Assembly: GCF_020102855.1 (NCBI RefSeq)
Contig: NZ_JADHZD010000001.1
Location: 372,001 to 436,000, forward strand
Source: Nocardioides lacusdianchii
GTDB lineage: Bacteria; Actinomycetota; Actinomycetes; Propionibacteriales; Nocardioidaceae
Length of the DNA: 64,000 nucleotides
Direction: 5' to 3'
In this document: piece by piece, positions 8,129 through 16,244 of the stretch
Layout: each line of letters starts with the position of its first letter
Position numbering within the stretch: the first letter of the stretch is position 1
Notes under the pieces: generated by a model
Seen by the model: only the letters and a program-made list of their open reading frames with translations
Told to the model about the DNA's origin: nothing
The model's database searches: none
Position numbers and translations under genes: made by a program

Positions 8129-8198
8129 CACGGGCGTCTTGCGGACCGGTGTCGGCAGTGCCAGTCTGGCGTAGTCCGGGTGCGAGGGAGGCCGGGAA

Positions 8199-8918
8199 AT
8201 GACCGAACAGTTCCACCACGAGCTCGCCGAAGCCGTACGTCGTCTGAACGCCGCGGACGACACGCCGCACACGCTCGAGGAGCTCGTCGAGATCACCCCG
8301 GAGTTCTTCGCCGCGGCCGACTACGTCGGCGTCTCGATCATCGAGCACGGTCGGCTGCGCACGCCGGTGGCCTCGCACGAGCGGCTCCGCGAGCTCGACG
8401 AGTGGCAGTACGAGCTGGGCGAGGGACCGTGCCGCGAGGCGATCCGCCGGCACTGCACGGTCCGCGTCGACGATCTCGCCACCGACTCCCGCTGGCCGAC
8501 GTGGGGCGCCACGATGGTGGAGGAGCTGGGGATCCGCTCGAGCCTGAGCTTCCGGCTCTTCACCCGTGACGACGACTCGTGGGGCGCGCTCAACGTCTAC
8601 TCCCGGACGCCGCACGCCTTCTCCGACGACGACGTGGTCCACGGCCAGGTCGTCGCAGCCATGTCGGCGGTCGCGCTGGCGCGCTCCCTCAACGACGAGC
8701 ACCTGGCGATGGCGCTGGAGTCACGCACCGTGATCGGCCAGGCGACCGGCATCATCATGGAGCGCTACGGCCTCGACGAGAAGCGGGCCTTCGACGTCAT
8801 GCGACGCATCTCCTCGCACGAGAACGTCAAGCTGCGCGACCTCGCCGTCAGGGTGGTCGCCGAGCGGGGACTGCCCGATCATCCGTTGGAGGGTGGTGGG
8901 AGCGCGGAGCAGGTGTGA
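8199..8918 (+). CDS. GAF and ANTAR domain-containing regulator
   Basis: This 239-residue protein has a GAF domain (about residues 20-155, with YELGEGPCREAI and DSRWPTWG) followed by an ANTAR domain (about 165-228, ESRTVIGQATGIIMERYGLDE). It is a probable sensory antiterminator, the third ANTAR-type gene in the window. A purine-rich GAGGGAGG segment lies just before the ATG at 8199. The GAF domain could bind a small molecule or be cofactor-free. The next gene begins 10 bases after its stop and may be co-transcribed. Confidence 0.92.
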   Translation: MTEQFHHELAEAVRRLNAADDTPHTLEELVEITPEFFAAADYVGVSIIEHGRLRTPVASHERLRELDEWQYELGEGPCREAIRRHCTVRVDDLATDSRWPTWGATMVEELGIRSSLSFRLFTRDDDSWGALNVYSRTPHAFSDDDVVHGQVVAAMSAVALARSLNDEHLAMALESRTVIGQATGIIMERYGLDEKRAFDVMRRISSHENVKLRDLAVRVVAERGLPDHPLEGGGSAEQV

Positions 8919-8928
8919 GGGTCGGGGG

Positions 8929-9381
8929 ATGAGCGACGAGCGCGATGCCGAGCACCGACGTCCTGAGGGCGTGAGCGACGAGACCGTCGAGGCGCTGGGC
9001 AAGCTGTCCGCCGCACTCGACCACGTCGAGGACGCACGCGGCCACCTCTACGCCTTCCACCGGCTGATGGGAAGCGCCGAGACCACGCTCGAGGAGGCGA
9101 CGGAGCTGGTCCGTGCCGCGGGGCACGACGACCTCGCAGACGCCCTCGACCGCGACGCGCTCGGCGCGAACCCGTTGCCGGGGATGTGGTCGTTCCAGAT
9201 GGTCGAGGCGTTCGACGACGGCTTCTACGCGCGGGCCAAGGGCCTGCACCAGCGTGCGCTGGACGAGCTGGTCGAGGGGCGACGCCACATCTTCGAGGCG
9301 GAGATGAAGGAGCTGCGCCGCACCCACGGGCGCACGGGCCACGAAGCCACTCCCGGCGCGCCGAGCGGCCGGGAGGGCTGA
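8929..9381 (+). CDS. Conserved hypothetical helical protein
   Basis: This 150-residue soluble protein is mostly alpha-helical and charged, with no signal peptide or membrane segment. Its central part (ALDHVEDARGHLYAFHRLMG and GMWSFQMVEAFDDGFYA) looks like a helical bundle. The ATG at 8929 is preceded by a G-rich stretch that could serve as a ribosome binding site. It lies 10 bases after the GAF-ANTAR gene, suggesting an operon. I do not recognise a functional family. Confidence 0.75.
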   Translation: MSDERDAEHRRPEGVSDETVEALGKLSAALDHVEDARGHLYAFHRLMGSAETTLEEATELVRAAGHDDLADALDRDALGANPLPGMWSFQMVEAFDDGFYARAKGLHQRALDELVEGRRHIFEAEMKELRRTHGRTGHEATPGAPSGREG

Positions 9382-9388
9382 GCCGCCC

Positions 9389-10054
9389 TCAGACCCGGGC
9401 GGGGTGGGAGACGCGGAGGTTGTCCGTCGCCGACTCACCGGGGACGAGCAGGCCGTGCTGGATGGCCCAGAGGACCGCCTGCGAGCGCGACGTGACCTCG
9501 ATCTTGGAGTAGGCACCGCGGATGTAGGACTTCACCGAGTTGATGCTGAGGTTCGTCTCCTCGGCGATGTCGCGGTTGGCCTTGCCGGAGGCGATCATCG
9601 AGAGCACCTCGGTCTCGCGCTGGGTGAGCGGCCACTTCTCCGTGCCCGGACGCGTCGCCTCGGGCTGGCCCGACCAGGCATCGACGACGGTGCGTCCGTC
9701 GGCGATCTGGAGCAGGTTCCACACCAGGCGGCGGGCGGGCAGCCACTTGCTGACGAAGCCGGCGGCGCCGCGCGACATCTCGGTCGAGACGACCTCGGGG
9801 CTGCAGTCCCAGCCGTAGGCCACCATGCGGGTGGGGAAGCGCTTGGGCGCCGAGCGCGCTCCGACCGCACGGCGGGAGGGCTCGTAGAGGGTCAGGTCGC
9901 ACAGGGGTGCGGGCTCACCGGCGCGGTGGGGCACCACGGAGACGATGGCGGCGTGGGGATCGAGCATGGTGCGGAGTCCGTGGACGACGAGCTCGCTCTC
10001 GTCCAGGATCGCCACCTTGATGTGTCGGGCGGCGGGTGCAGGGTGTCGTTCCAT
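9389..10054 (-). CDS. LuxR-type regulator with degenerate receiver domain
   Basis: This 221-residue protein has a receiver-like N-terminal domain (about residues 11-120) and a LuxR/NarL helix-turn-helix (about 141-203; LTQRETEVLSMIASGKANRDIA). In a true receiver the third strand ends in a phosphorylated Asp. Here the strand reads CDLTLYEPS, with Tyr57 and Glu58 at that place. The acidic pair after strand 1 (Asp18, Glu19) and the switch Lys103 remain. It is therefore probably a phosphorylation-independent or orphan regulator. It stands alone, convergent with the preceding gene, and no histidine kinase is nearby. Confidence 0.85.
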   Translation of the reverse strand: MERHPAPAARHIKVAILDESELVVHGLRTMLDPHAAIVSVVPHRAGEPAPLCDLTLYEPSRRAVGARSAPKRFPTRMVAYGWDCSPEVVSTEMSRGAAGFVSKWLPARRLVWNLLQIADGRTVVDAWSGQPEATRPGTEKWPLTQRETEVLSMIASGKANRDIAEETNLSINSVKSYIRGAYSKIEVTSRSQAVLWAIQHGLLVPGESATDNLRVSHPARV

Positions 10055-10129
10055 GGCCCCCGGTACCCCGATGGGCGGGGCCCATGCGCCGGGTGACCTG
10101 ACTCTCAGCGACCTTTCGGTCCGACGGGG

Positions 10130-10798
10130 TCAGGACAGCAGGGTCCGCGCCACTGTCGCCGCCTGGCTCTCGGAGATGCCGGCGGCGGTCGCGCCCTGGC
10201 GCAGGAGCGCGAGCGCGTCGTCGGTGGTGACGCCCGCACGCGCGGCGACGAGGCCGACGGCGACGTCGACCAGGCGCTGCTCGCGGAGCCGCTCGGGGGC
10301 CGCCTCGGCCCGCCGCAGGGTGTCGAAGCCGAGGTCGGCGTTGGTCACCGCCCCTGCCTGCCAGGCACCGAGCGCCTCGACGAGGCCGTCGATGCGGTCG
10401 CGGAAGGCGTGGGCGGTGGAGGCGTAGAGGTCGATGTTGAGCACCGCGCGCCCGTGCTCGACCACCGGCAGGCAGACGGTGCTCTCGATGCCGCTGAAGG
10501 CGCGCTCGCGGGCCATCGCGGCCCAGCCGCGCTCGTCGAGCGCGTACGCGTCCTCCGCGGACTCCGCCGCGCCGGCCGGCGTCGCATCCTCGACGGTCCT
10601 CCGCGCGCCGCTGGCGGTCGCGTCGTCGACCAGCGTGAAGGTCAGGTCCTCGTCGAGCAGCGTGACGCTGAGCGCCACGCACTCGGGCACCGCGCGCACG
10701 GCCCAGCCCTCGATGACCCGCAGCAGCGTCTCGACGTCGTCGAGCGACGGCGTGACGTACTCGTCCAGGGCTTCGCGGCTCTCGGGCAGCAACTCCAT
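10130..10798 (-). CDS. Divergent GAF-ANTAR-like regulator
   Basis: This 222-residue protein has a GAF-like N-terminal part and a C-terminal ANTAR-like helical domain (EQRLVDVAVGLVAARAGVTTDDALALLRQGA). It is less canonical than the other four in the region. I chose the ATG at 10798 because AGGAGG lies 6 bases before it; the ATG at 10804 abuts that sequence. The family normally binds RNA hairpins, but several basic residues of the last helix are missing here. RNA binding is therefore less certain. Confidence 0.78.
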   Translation of the reverse strand: MELLPESREALDEYVTPSLDDVETLLRVIEGWAVRAVPECVALSVTLLDEDLTFTLVDDATASGARRTVEDATPAGAAESAEDAYALDERGWAAMARERAFSGIESTVCLPVVEHGRAVLNIDLYASTAHAFRDRIDGLVEALGAWQAGAVTNADLGFDTLRRAEAAPERLREQRLVDVAVGLVAARAGVTTDDALALLRQGATAAGISESQAATVARTLLS

Positions 10799-10931
10799 GG
10801 CCATCCTCCTCGCCCCCCTCGACACCGGATGATCTCCTGCCCCGATGGTCCTCCGCCGGGTGCGGGCACACCACACCCGCCCGGGCGTGCGCCCGCGTGG
10901 CGCATGAGGGTCCGCGGGGCGGGGTACTGGC

Positions 10932-11612
10932 GTGCTCGTGATCGCCCAGCAGCCGTCCCCGCCCGTCGTCGTGCTCGACCTCGACGGCACCCTCGTCGAC
11001 TCGGTCTACCAGCACGTCGTGGCCTGGCAGGCCGCCTTCCACGACGTCGGCCGGCACGTCAGCGCGATGCGGGTGCACGAGTCCATCGGCATGGGCGGCG
11101 ACCGTCTGGTCGCCCACGTGGCGGGCGACGCGGCCGAGGACGCGGTCGGCGACGACGTCCGGGCCCTGCACGACAAGCACTTCCGGTCCGTGCTGCGCTC
11201 GGTCCCGCCGCTCGACGGCGCCTCCGACCTGGTGGAGGCCCTCGTCGCGCACGGGCACCCCGTCACCGTGGCGTCCTCGTCGCCGACCGACCTCGTCGAC
11301 GACCTCCTCGACCTGCTCGACGTACGCCGTCACCTGACCGCGGTCGTGACGGCCTCCGACGGCGCCGCCAGCAAGCCGGCTCCCGACCTGGTGGAGCTGG
11401 CCGTCGCACGCGCCGGTGGCGGTCCGGCCGTCGTGGTGGGAGACGCGGTGTGGGACGCGCTGTCCGCCGAGGCTGCGGGCGCACGCTGCATCGGGCTGCG
11501 CAGCGGCGGTGTCAGCGCCGAGCGGCTGCTCTCGGCCGGGGCGTCCTGGGTCCACGACGGCCCCCGCGACCTTCTCCAGCACCTCGACGAGGGCCCGCTC
11601 CGCTCGCACTGA
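10932..11612 (+). CDS. HAD superfamily hydrolase, phosphoglycolate phosphatase/beta-phosphoglucomutase-like
   Basis: This 226-residue HAD protein has all four motifs: Asp16-x-Asp18-Gly-Thr (nucleophile and acid/base), ASSSP for motif II, the Lys of SKPAPD for motif III, and GDAVWD for motif IV. A helical cap sits between motifs I and II. It should hydrolyse, or possibly mutate, a small phosphate ester, with phosphoglycolate or a sugar phosphate the usual guesses. The start is GTG at 10932. It is transcribed away from the GAF-ANTAR-like gene. No substrate can be assigned. Confidence 0.88.
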   Translation: MLVIAQQPSPPVVVLDLDGTLVDSVYQHVVAWQAAFHDVGRHVSAMRVHESIGMGGDRLVAHVAGDAAEDAVGDDVRALHDKHFRSVLRSVPPLDGASDLVEALVAHGHPVTVASSSPTDLVDDLLDLLDVRRHLTAVVTASDGAASKPAPDLVELAVARAGGGPAVVVGDAVWDALSAEAAGARCIGLRSGGVSAERLLSAGASWVHDGPRDLLQHLDEGPLRSH

Positions 11613-11835
11613 ACGCCGCCGGGACCGACAGCACGAGACCCATCGCGGGCTCCTCGCACGGCGTACGGGAGGTGGCCCGCGACGGGCCTGGTGGGTCTGG
11701 CCGCCGGGACGCGGCGGGGCGCCCCGGCGTAGGAGTGAGGTACCCCACCGAGAGCTGTTCATGCACGCGACTCATATCCGCCTGACGGGGGTACGGGACC
11801 CGACGTCACGACCTCCACGAAAGGGGACACGAGCG

Positions 11836-11940
11836 ATGCCGTCCGACGACCCGAAACCCGACCCCATGGCCGACCCGCAGACCCATCTCGACACCGACCC
11901 GGTCAACGACCCGGACGACGAGGCCGAGGACGAGGCGTGA
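11836..11940 (+). CDS. 34-residue acidic, proline-rich microprotein
   Basis: The frame encodes 34 residues that are very rich in Asp, Glu and Pro (PSDDPKPDPMADP at the start and DDEAEDEA at the end), with no hydrophobic segment. A GAAAGGGG ribosome-binding sequence lies about 11 bases before the ATG, and its TGA overlaps the GTG of the FAD-Rieske gene (GTGA). The coupling suggests it is real and co-expressed with that enzyme, perhaps as a leader or a disordered partner. The family is unrecognised. Confidence 0.55.
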   Translation: MPSDDPKPDPMADPQTHLDTDPVNDPDDEAEDEA

Positions 11941-13370
11941 CCTCGCTCTGGCTGGACCGAGCCGCGGCGGTCGCGGACGACGCGCTGCCGGGGCCGGACG
12001 AGACGCTCCACACGGTCGTCGTCGGCGCCGGGCTGACCGGGCTGACGACCGCGCTCCTGCTCGCCCGCGCGGGCCTGCGCGTGGCGTGCGTGGAGGCTCG
12101 CGAGGTCGGCGCCGTCACCACCGGGCGCACCACGGGCAAGGTCTCGCTGCTCCAGGGCACCCACCTGTCCCGCATCCGGCGCCACCGCTCGCAGGCGGTG
12201 GCCGCGGCCTACGTCCAGGCCAACCGGGAAGGCATGGAGTGGCTGCTGCGGTTCTGCGACGACCACGGCGTCGCCGTGCAGCGCCGCACGGCGGTGACGT
12301 ACGCCGCCACGACGACCGAGCTCGACTCCGTGCGCGCCGAGCACCGGGCAGCCGCCTCCCTCGACCTGCCCGTGTCGTGGCACGACCGGCTCGACGTGCC
12401 CGTCCCGCACGTCGGGGCCACGGTGCTGCACGACCAGGCCCAGCTCGACGCCATGGAGGTGCTGCACGCCCTGGCGGTGCAGCTGCGCGAGCACGGCGGC
12501 ACCCTGCACCAGCACCAGCGCGTCACCTCGGTCTCCTTGACCGGCGAGCCCGCCGTCCACCTCGAGGGCGGTGAGGTCCTGCGTGCCGCGCAGGTCGTCC
12601 TGGCCACCGGGACGCCGGTGCTCGACCGCGGACTCCACTTCGCGCGGCTCGAGCCCCAGCGCTCCTACGCCCTCGCGCTGTCGGGCGGTGGACCTCTGGA
12701 CGGGATGTACCTGTCCGGCGGCTCGGACTCACGCTCGCTGCGGGACGCCCCCGGCGACACGCTCGTCGTCGGCGGCAGCGGCCACGTGGTGGGCCGCACT
12801 GCGTCCGAGCTCGAGCACCTCGACGCGCTGCGGACGTGGAGCGCGACGTACTTCCCGGATGCGGTCGAGACGCACCACTGGTCCGCGCAGGACTACAGCG
12901 CCCCCGACGGTGTGCCGGTCGTCGACCGGCTGCCGGGCTCGCGCGGGCGCATCCACGTCGCCACCGGCTACGAGAAGTGGGGCATGACCAACGCGGTCGC
13001 TGCCGCCCGCACGATCTCCGGCGACATTCTCGGCAGCGTGCCGCCGTGGGCCCGGACCCTCCACGGCCGTCGGCCCAGCGTGACGGGGCTCGGCGAGGTC
13101 GCGCGGATCAACCTCGGGGTCGCCGGCGCCGTCGCCGCAGGTGCGGCGCGGGTCGCCCGCGAGCGGCTGCCCGGAGCCGGTGCCGCCGCGACCGCCCGTG
13201 AGTGCGGGGTGGTCGGCGTGTGCACCCACCTCGGCGGGCTACTGCGGTGGAACGACGCGGAGGAGTCGTGGGACTGCCCGTTGCACGGCTCGCGCTTCAC
13301 GCGCGACGGTGACGTGCTGGAGGGCCCGGCGACCCAGCCGCTCAGGCGCCGCAGACCAGATCGGCCTTGA
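11937..13370 (+). CDS. FAD-dependent oxidoreductase with C-terminal Rieske domain
   Basis: This 477-residue protein joins a DAO-type flavin domain (GAGLTGLTTALLLARAG near residue 23) to a C-terminal Rieske module. The Rieske ligands are Cys429, His431, Cys447 and His450. Fusions of this design (YhfW-like) are thought to pass electrons between flavin and [2Fe-2S] cluster, but no substrate is established. The GTG start overlaps the stop of the acidic microprotein. Its 3' end overlaps the convergent lipoprotein gene by 29 bases. The enzyme has no signal peptide and should be cytosolic. Confidence 0.9.
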   Translation: MTSLWLDRAAAVADDALPGPDETLHTVVVGAGLTGLTTALLLARAGLRVACVEAREVGAVTTGRTTGKVSLLQGTHLSRIRRHRSQAVAAAYVQANREGMEWLLRFCDDHGVAVQRRTAVTYAATTTELDSVRAEHRAAASLDLPVSWHDRLDVPVPHVGATVLHDQAQLDAMEVLHALAVQLREHGGTLHQHQRVTSVSLTGEPAVHLEGGEVLRAAQVVLATGTPVLDRGLHFARLEPQRSYALALSGGGPLDGMYLSGGSDSRSLRDAPGDTLVVGGSGHVVGRTASELEHLDALRTWSATYFPDAVETHHWSAQDYSAPDGVPVVDRLPGSRGRIHVATGYEKWGMTNAVAAARTISGDILGSVPPWARTLHGRRPSVTGLGEVARINLGVAGAVAAGAARVARERLPGAGAAATARECGVVGVCTHLGGLLRWNDAEESWDCPLHGSRFTRDGDVLEGPATQPLRRRRPDRP

Positions 13371-13782
13371 GGCGGTCCTCCGACGAGAGCCGCACGTCCG
13401 GGCCGCACACCAGGTCGAGCGGGTCAGCGGCCCGCTCGACCGCGGCCAGGCCGGCGTCGAAGGCCTCGACCACGTCGGCGCACGCGTGCTCGAGGCCGAT
13501 CCGGGTGAGCGCGGAGGTCGAGACGTCGCCGCTCAGCGCGAGCTCGACCGACCACGACGAGACGTCCGTGCGCTGGCAGTCGAGCGCCGCCGCCTGCTGG
13601 AGGGCGAGGAAGTCGAACACGTCGGTGCCGAGGTGCTCCTCCACGTCGGAGCGCCACTCCGCGGTCTCCGCGGCGTCCTCCTCCACGACGTTGCCGCTGA
13701 CCGCGGGGGTCGCGGCCTCTCCTCCGGAGCAGCCGGCGAGGGCGGGGGCGAGCAGGGCCAGGGCGAGGACGAGGGCGCGCAT
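13342..13782 (-). CDS. Putative lipoprotein, unknown function
   Basis: This 146-residue protein has a signal peptide ending in a lipobox (LAGC, Cys18). The mature domain is acidic with cysteines near residues 68, 100, 125 and 144, which could form disulfides. I see no known fold. It is monocistronic and convergent with the FAD-Rieske gene, overlapping its 3' end. It resembles the lipoprotein at 6964-7371 only in general composition. Confidence 0.75.
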   Translation of the reverse strand: MRALVLALALLAPALAGCSGGEAATPAVSGNVVEEDAAETAEWRSDVEEHLGTDVFDFLALQQAAALDCQRTDVSSWSVELALSGDVSTSALTRIGLEHACADVVEAFDAGLAAVERAADPLDLVCGPDVRLSSEDRLKADLVCGA

Positions 13783-13832
13783 GGGTGGAGGCTAGGAGCC
13801 GTCGAACAGCGGTGTACGCGGTTTGTTACCGA

Positions 13833-14432
13833 TCAGTACGTGACGCTCGACTCACCGCGAGCACGAGTGGTGAGGACCCGTGCGGCAACGAAGCCGCCGA
13901 TCGCTCCGAACAGGTGCCCCTGCCACGAGACACCCGGCTGCCCGGGCAGCACGCCGAGCAGCGCGCTGCTGTAGAGCAGGAACACCGCGACGCCGATGAG
14001 GATCTCGGTGGGACGGCGGTTGAGCAGGCCGCGCACGACCAGGAAGACGATCCAGCCGAAGATGAGGATCGACGCGCCGGCGTGGATGCTGCCGGGCTGG
14101 GCGACGACCCAGACACCGAGCCCGCCGACGACCCAGATGATGGCCGTGGCGAGCAGCCCGCGGCCGATCCCGGTCGCCAGCGTCAGGAAGCCGAGGACCA
14201 GCACGGGGACGGTGTTGCTGATCAGGTGGTCGAAGCCGAAGTGCAGCATCGGCGCGACCGCGACGCCGACGAGCCCGTCCTCGTCGCGCGGACGTACGCC
14301 GTAGGAGTCGAGCGGGTTGCCCGTCACGGCGTCGAAGACCTCGAGCACCCACAGGACCACCACGAAGCCGCCGGTGAGCAGGGCGGCGGCCTTCCAGGCG
14401 GGCTCGCGAACGGTGGTCTGCATCCCCGTCAC
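13833..14432 (-). CDS. Rhomboid family intramembrane serine protease
   Basis: This 199-residue polytopic membrane protein has about six hydrophobic helices and the rhomboid catalytic dyad: Ser121 in HAGAS (the GxSx motif) and His173 in QGHLFG. Asn73, in HLISN, is the usual oxyanion residue. It should cleave membrane proteins within or near their transmembrane segment. The start overlaps the stop of the PPOX-fold gene by 4 bases, so the two form an operon; an internal ATG four codons in is an alternative. Its substrate is unknown. Confidence 0.92.
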   Translation of the reverse strand: MTGMQTTVREPAWKAAALLTGGFVVVLWVLEVFDAVTGNPLDSYGVRPRDEDGLVGVAVAPMLHFGFDHLISNTVPVLVLGFLTLATGIGRGLLATAIIWVVGGLGVWVVAQPGSIHAGASILIFGWIVFLVVRGLLNRRPTEILIGVAVFLLYSSALLGVLPGQPGVSWQGHLFGAIGGFVAARVLTTRARGESSVTY

Positions 14433-14902
14433 CCGGCGACCTCGGGCGGGAAGCCACCGGTGGACACGGTGCTCCAGCGGGTCGGGGTGATGCGCAGCAG
14501 GGACTTGCCCTGGGAGACCATCGCGGCGCGGTACTCCTCCCAGTCCGAGTGCTCGCCGGCGATGTTGCGGAAGTACTCCACGAAGCCGTCGAGCGCCTCC
14601 TCGCCGTCGACGGCGTCGAGCACCTCGCAGTCGCCGTCGACCTGCACCCAGGCGTCGTCCCAGTCGTCGGAGAGCACCAGGACCGACACCTCGGGGCGCT
14701 TGCGCGCGTTCTTCGTCTTCGCGCGCTGCGGGTAGGTGGCGATGACGATCCGGCCGCTGTCGTCGACGCCGCCGGCGACCGGCGAGGCCTGCGGGGACCC
14801 GTCAGCACGCTTGGTGACGAGCACCATGTGGTGGCGTGGCCGGACGAAGTCCAGCAGCTCCTCAAGCCCGACGTCGGTGTTGGTCGCGATGGTGGGTGCC
14901 AT
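14429..14902 (-). CDS. PPOX-class (pyridoxamine 5'-phosphate oxidase-like) flavin/F420 protein
   Basis: This 157-residue protein has the split-barrel fold of PPOX/F420-dependent enzymes: residues HHMVLVTKRADGSPQASPV near the N terminus, then a second strand set VIATYPQRAKTKNARK. Actinobacterial members reduce or oxidise substrates with F420 or FMN. I chose the ATG at 14902; the frame is open further up but lacks family similarity there. It overlaps the rhomboid gene (ATGA) and is divergent from the SRPBCC gene at 14973. The substrate is unknown. Confidence 0.85.
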   Translation of the reverse strand: MAPTIATNTDVGLEELLDFVRPRHHMVLVTKRADGSPQASPVAGGVDDSGRIVIATYPQRAKTKNARKRPEVSVLVLSDDWDDAWVQVDGDCEVLDAVDGEEALDGFVEYFRNIAGEHSDWEEYRAAMVSQGKSLLRITPTRWSTVSTGGFPPEVAG

Positions 14903-14972
14903 GTCCCCGAGGCTAGCCCGGCACCCCTTCGGGCGGTTTGTCGCGCGCGGCCGCGTGCCTACCGTCGAGGGC

Positions 14973-15413
14973 ATGACCACTGTGAGCCGTACGTTCGACG
15001 TCCGCCCCGAGCCCGCCGTGGTGGTGGCCTACCTGAAGGACTTCAGCAACGCCGAGGAGTGGGACCCCGGCACCGAGACCTGCACCCGCACCGACGCCGG
15101 CCCCGTCGCGGTCGGCTCGACGTGGCACAACACGTCGAAGATCGCCGGCGTCAGCACCGAGCTCGACTACACCCTCGAGAAGCTGACCACCGACACGATC
15201 GTGCTCGTAGGGCGCAACGACAGCGCCGTCTCCACCGACACCATCACCGTCGTGCCGAACCCCGACGGCGCGGGCAGCCGGGTGACCTACGAGGCGAACA
15301 TCGAGATGCAGGGCGCGGCCAAGCTGGCCGACCCGATCATGAAGATCGTCTTCGAGAAGATCGGCAGCGACACCGAGGACGACATGACCACGGTGCTGAA
15401 CCGCCTGGCCTGA
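14973..15413 (+). CDS. SRPBCC family protein
   Basis: This 146-residue START-like protein (MTTVSRTFDVRPEPAVVVAY, then FSNAEEWDPGT) has the helix-grip pattern of the polyketide cyclase/dehydrase-like family. It should bind a hydrophobic ligand. The ATG at 14973 has GTCGAGG just before it. It stands alone between a divergent PPOX gene and a convergent GAF-ANTAR gene. It is distinct from the SRPBCC protein at 1271-1708, and no partner enzyme is adjacent. Confidence 0.85.
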   Translation: MTTVSRTFDVRPEPAVVVAYLKDFSNAEEWDPGTETCTRTDAGPVAVGSTWHNTSKIAGVSTELDYTLEKLTTDTIVLVGRNDSAVSTDTITVVPNPDGAGSRVTYEANIEMQGAAKLADPIMKIVFEKIGSDTEDDMTTVLNRLA

Positions 15414-15431
15414 GGCCCGGAGCCCGGTCCG

Positions 15432-16199
15432 TCAGGACTGGGCGCCGGCGGCCGGCAGCTGACGGGTGCGCACCAGCGTGAGGGCGACGTCGACCAGCTT
15501 GGTGTTGGTGTGTGACGAGACCCGCTTGAGGTAGGCCAGCGCCTGGTCGGAGTCGACGCCGAGGCGTTCCATCACGATGCCCTCGGCCTGCCCGATCACG
15601 GTCCGGCTGGCCAGCGCCACTCCGAGCCCCATGATCTCGCGGCTCGCGGCCATCGACACCGCGAGGTGCCCAGCCAGTGCCTGTGCGGTCGCGAGGTCGT
15701 CGGCCGAGAACGCCCGGGGGCGCTCGGCGTAGAGGCTGAGGGTGCCGTAGGAGCCGCGCGCGGTGAAGATCAGCAGCGACATCGACGATCCGATACCGAG
15801 CTCGTCCTTGACCCGCGCGCCCCACGTGGGCCACCTCTGGTCCTGGGGCAGGTCGGTGCTGATGATCGTCTCCTCGTCCCGGTCCAGGACGTGACACGGA
15901 CCCTCAGCCGTCTCGTTCTGCAGCTTGTTGGCCATCGAGGGGACCTCGCTGGACCCGGCGAGAGTGAGGCACTCGCCCTGCCGGTTCAGCGTGACGCCGG
16001 CGTGGGCGCACACCCCGATCAGCTCCACCGCGGCATCCACCGCCAGCATCAGGCGGTCGTGATCGGCCCCGGCCGCTCCCATGGCTTGCGCCAGGTCTGC
16101 GAAATCGGTCACCTTCGTCTGCTCCCCGGACAACGCCGCTCCTCTGCTCAGCGACCGGTCGACGGTCGCGCTCCCGGAGACATTGTGACCACATGCCAC
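15432..16199 (-). CDS. GAF and ANTAR domain-containing regulator
   Basis: This 255-residue protein has a GAF domain (about residues 35-175, with ETAEGPCHVLD and DQRWPTWG) and an ANTAR domain (about 188-248; SRTVIGQAEGIVMERLG). It is the fifth ANTAR-type gene in the first 16 kb. The ATG at 16199 gives a 25-residue N-terminal tail of low complexity; later TTG or GTG codons (for example at LSGEQTKV) could be the true start. RNA targets and signals are unknown. Confidence 0.9.
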   Translation of the reverse strand: MACGHNVSGSATVDRSLSRGAALSGEQTKVTDFADLAQAMGAAGADHDRLMLAVDAAVELIGVCAHAGVTLNRQGECLTLAGSSEVPSMANKLQNETAEGPCHVLDRDEETIISTDLPQDQRWPTWGARVKDELGIGSSMSLLIFTARGSYGTLSLYAERPRAFSADDLATAQALAGHLAVSMAASREIMGLGVALASRTVIGQAEGIVMERLGVDSDQALAYLKRVSSHTNTKLVDVALTLVRTRQLPAAGAQS

Positions 16200-16244
16200 C
16201 AGTTCGTCACTCCGGAGCCAGCCCTCGGAAGCGGGTCGGTCATC

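Noticed and set aside
8127-8153. Possible hairpin (GACACGGG/CCGGTGTC) after the DUF6766-like gene
   Set aside because: The arms include a mismatch and no U tract follows, so it is too weak to call a terminator.
1-16199. ANTAR-target double hairpins in gene leaders
   Set aside because: I looked for paired hexaloops with A and G at fixed places but saw no convincing pair by eye; a covariance search would be needed.
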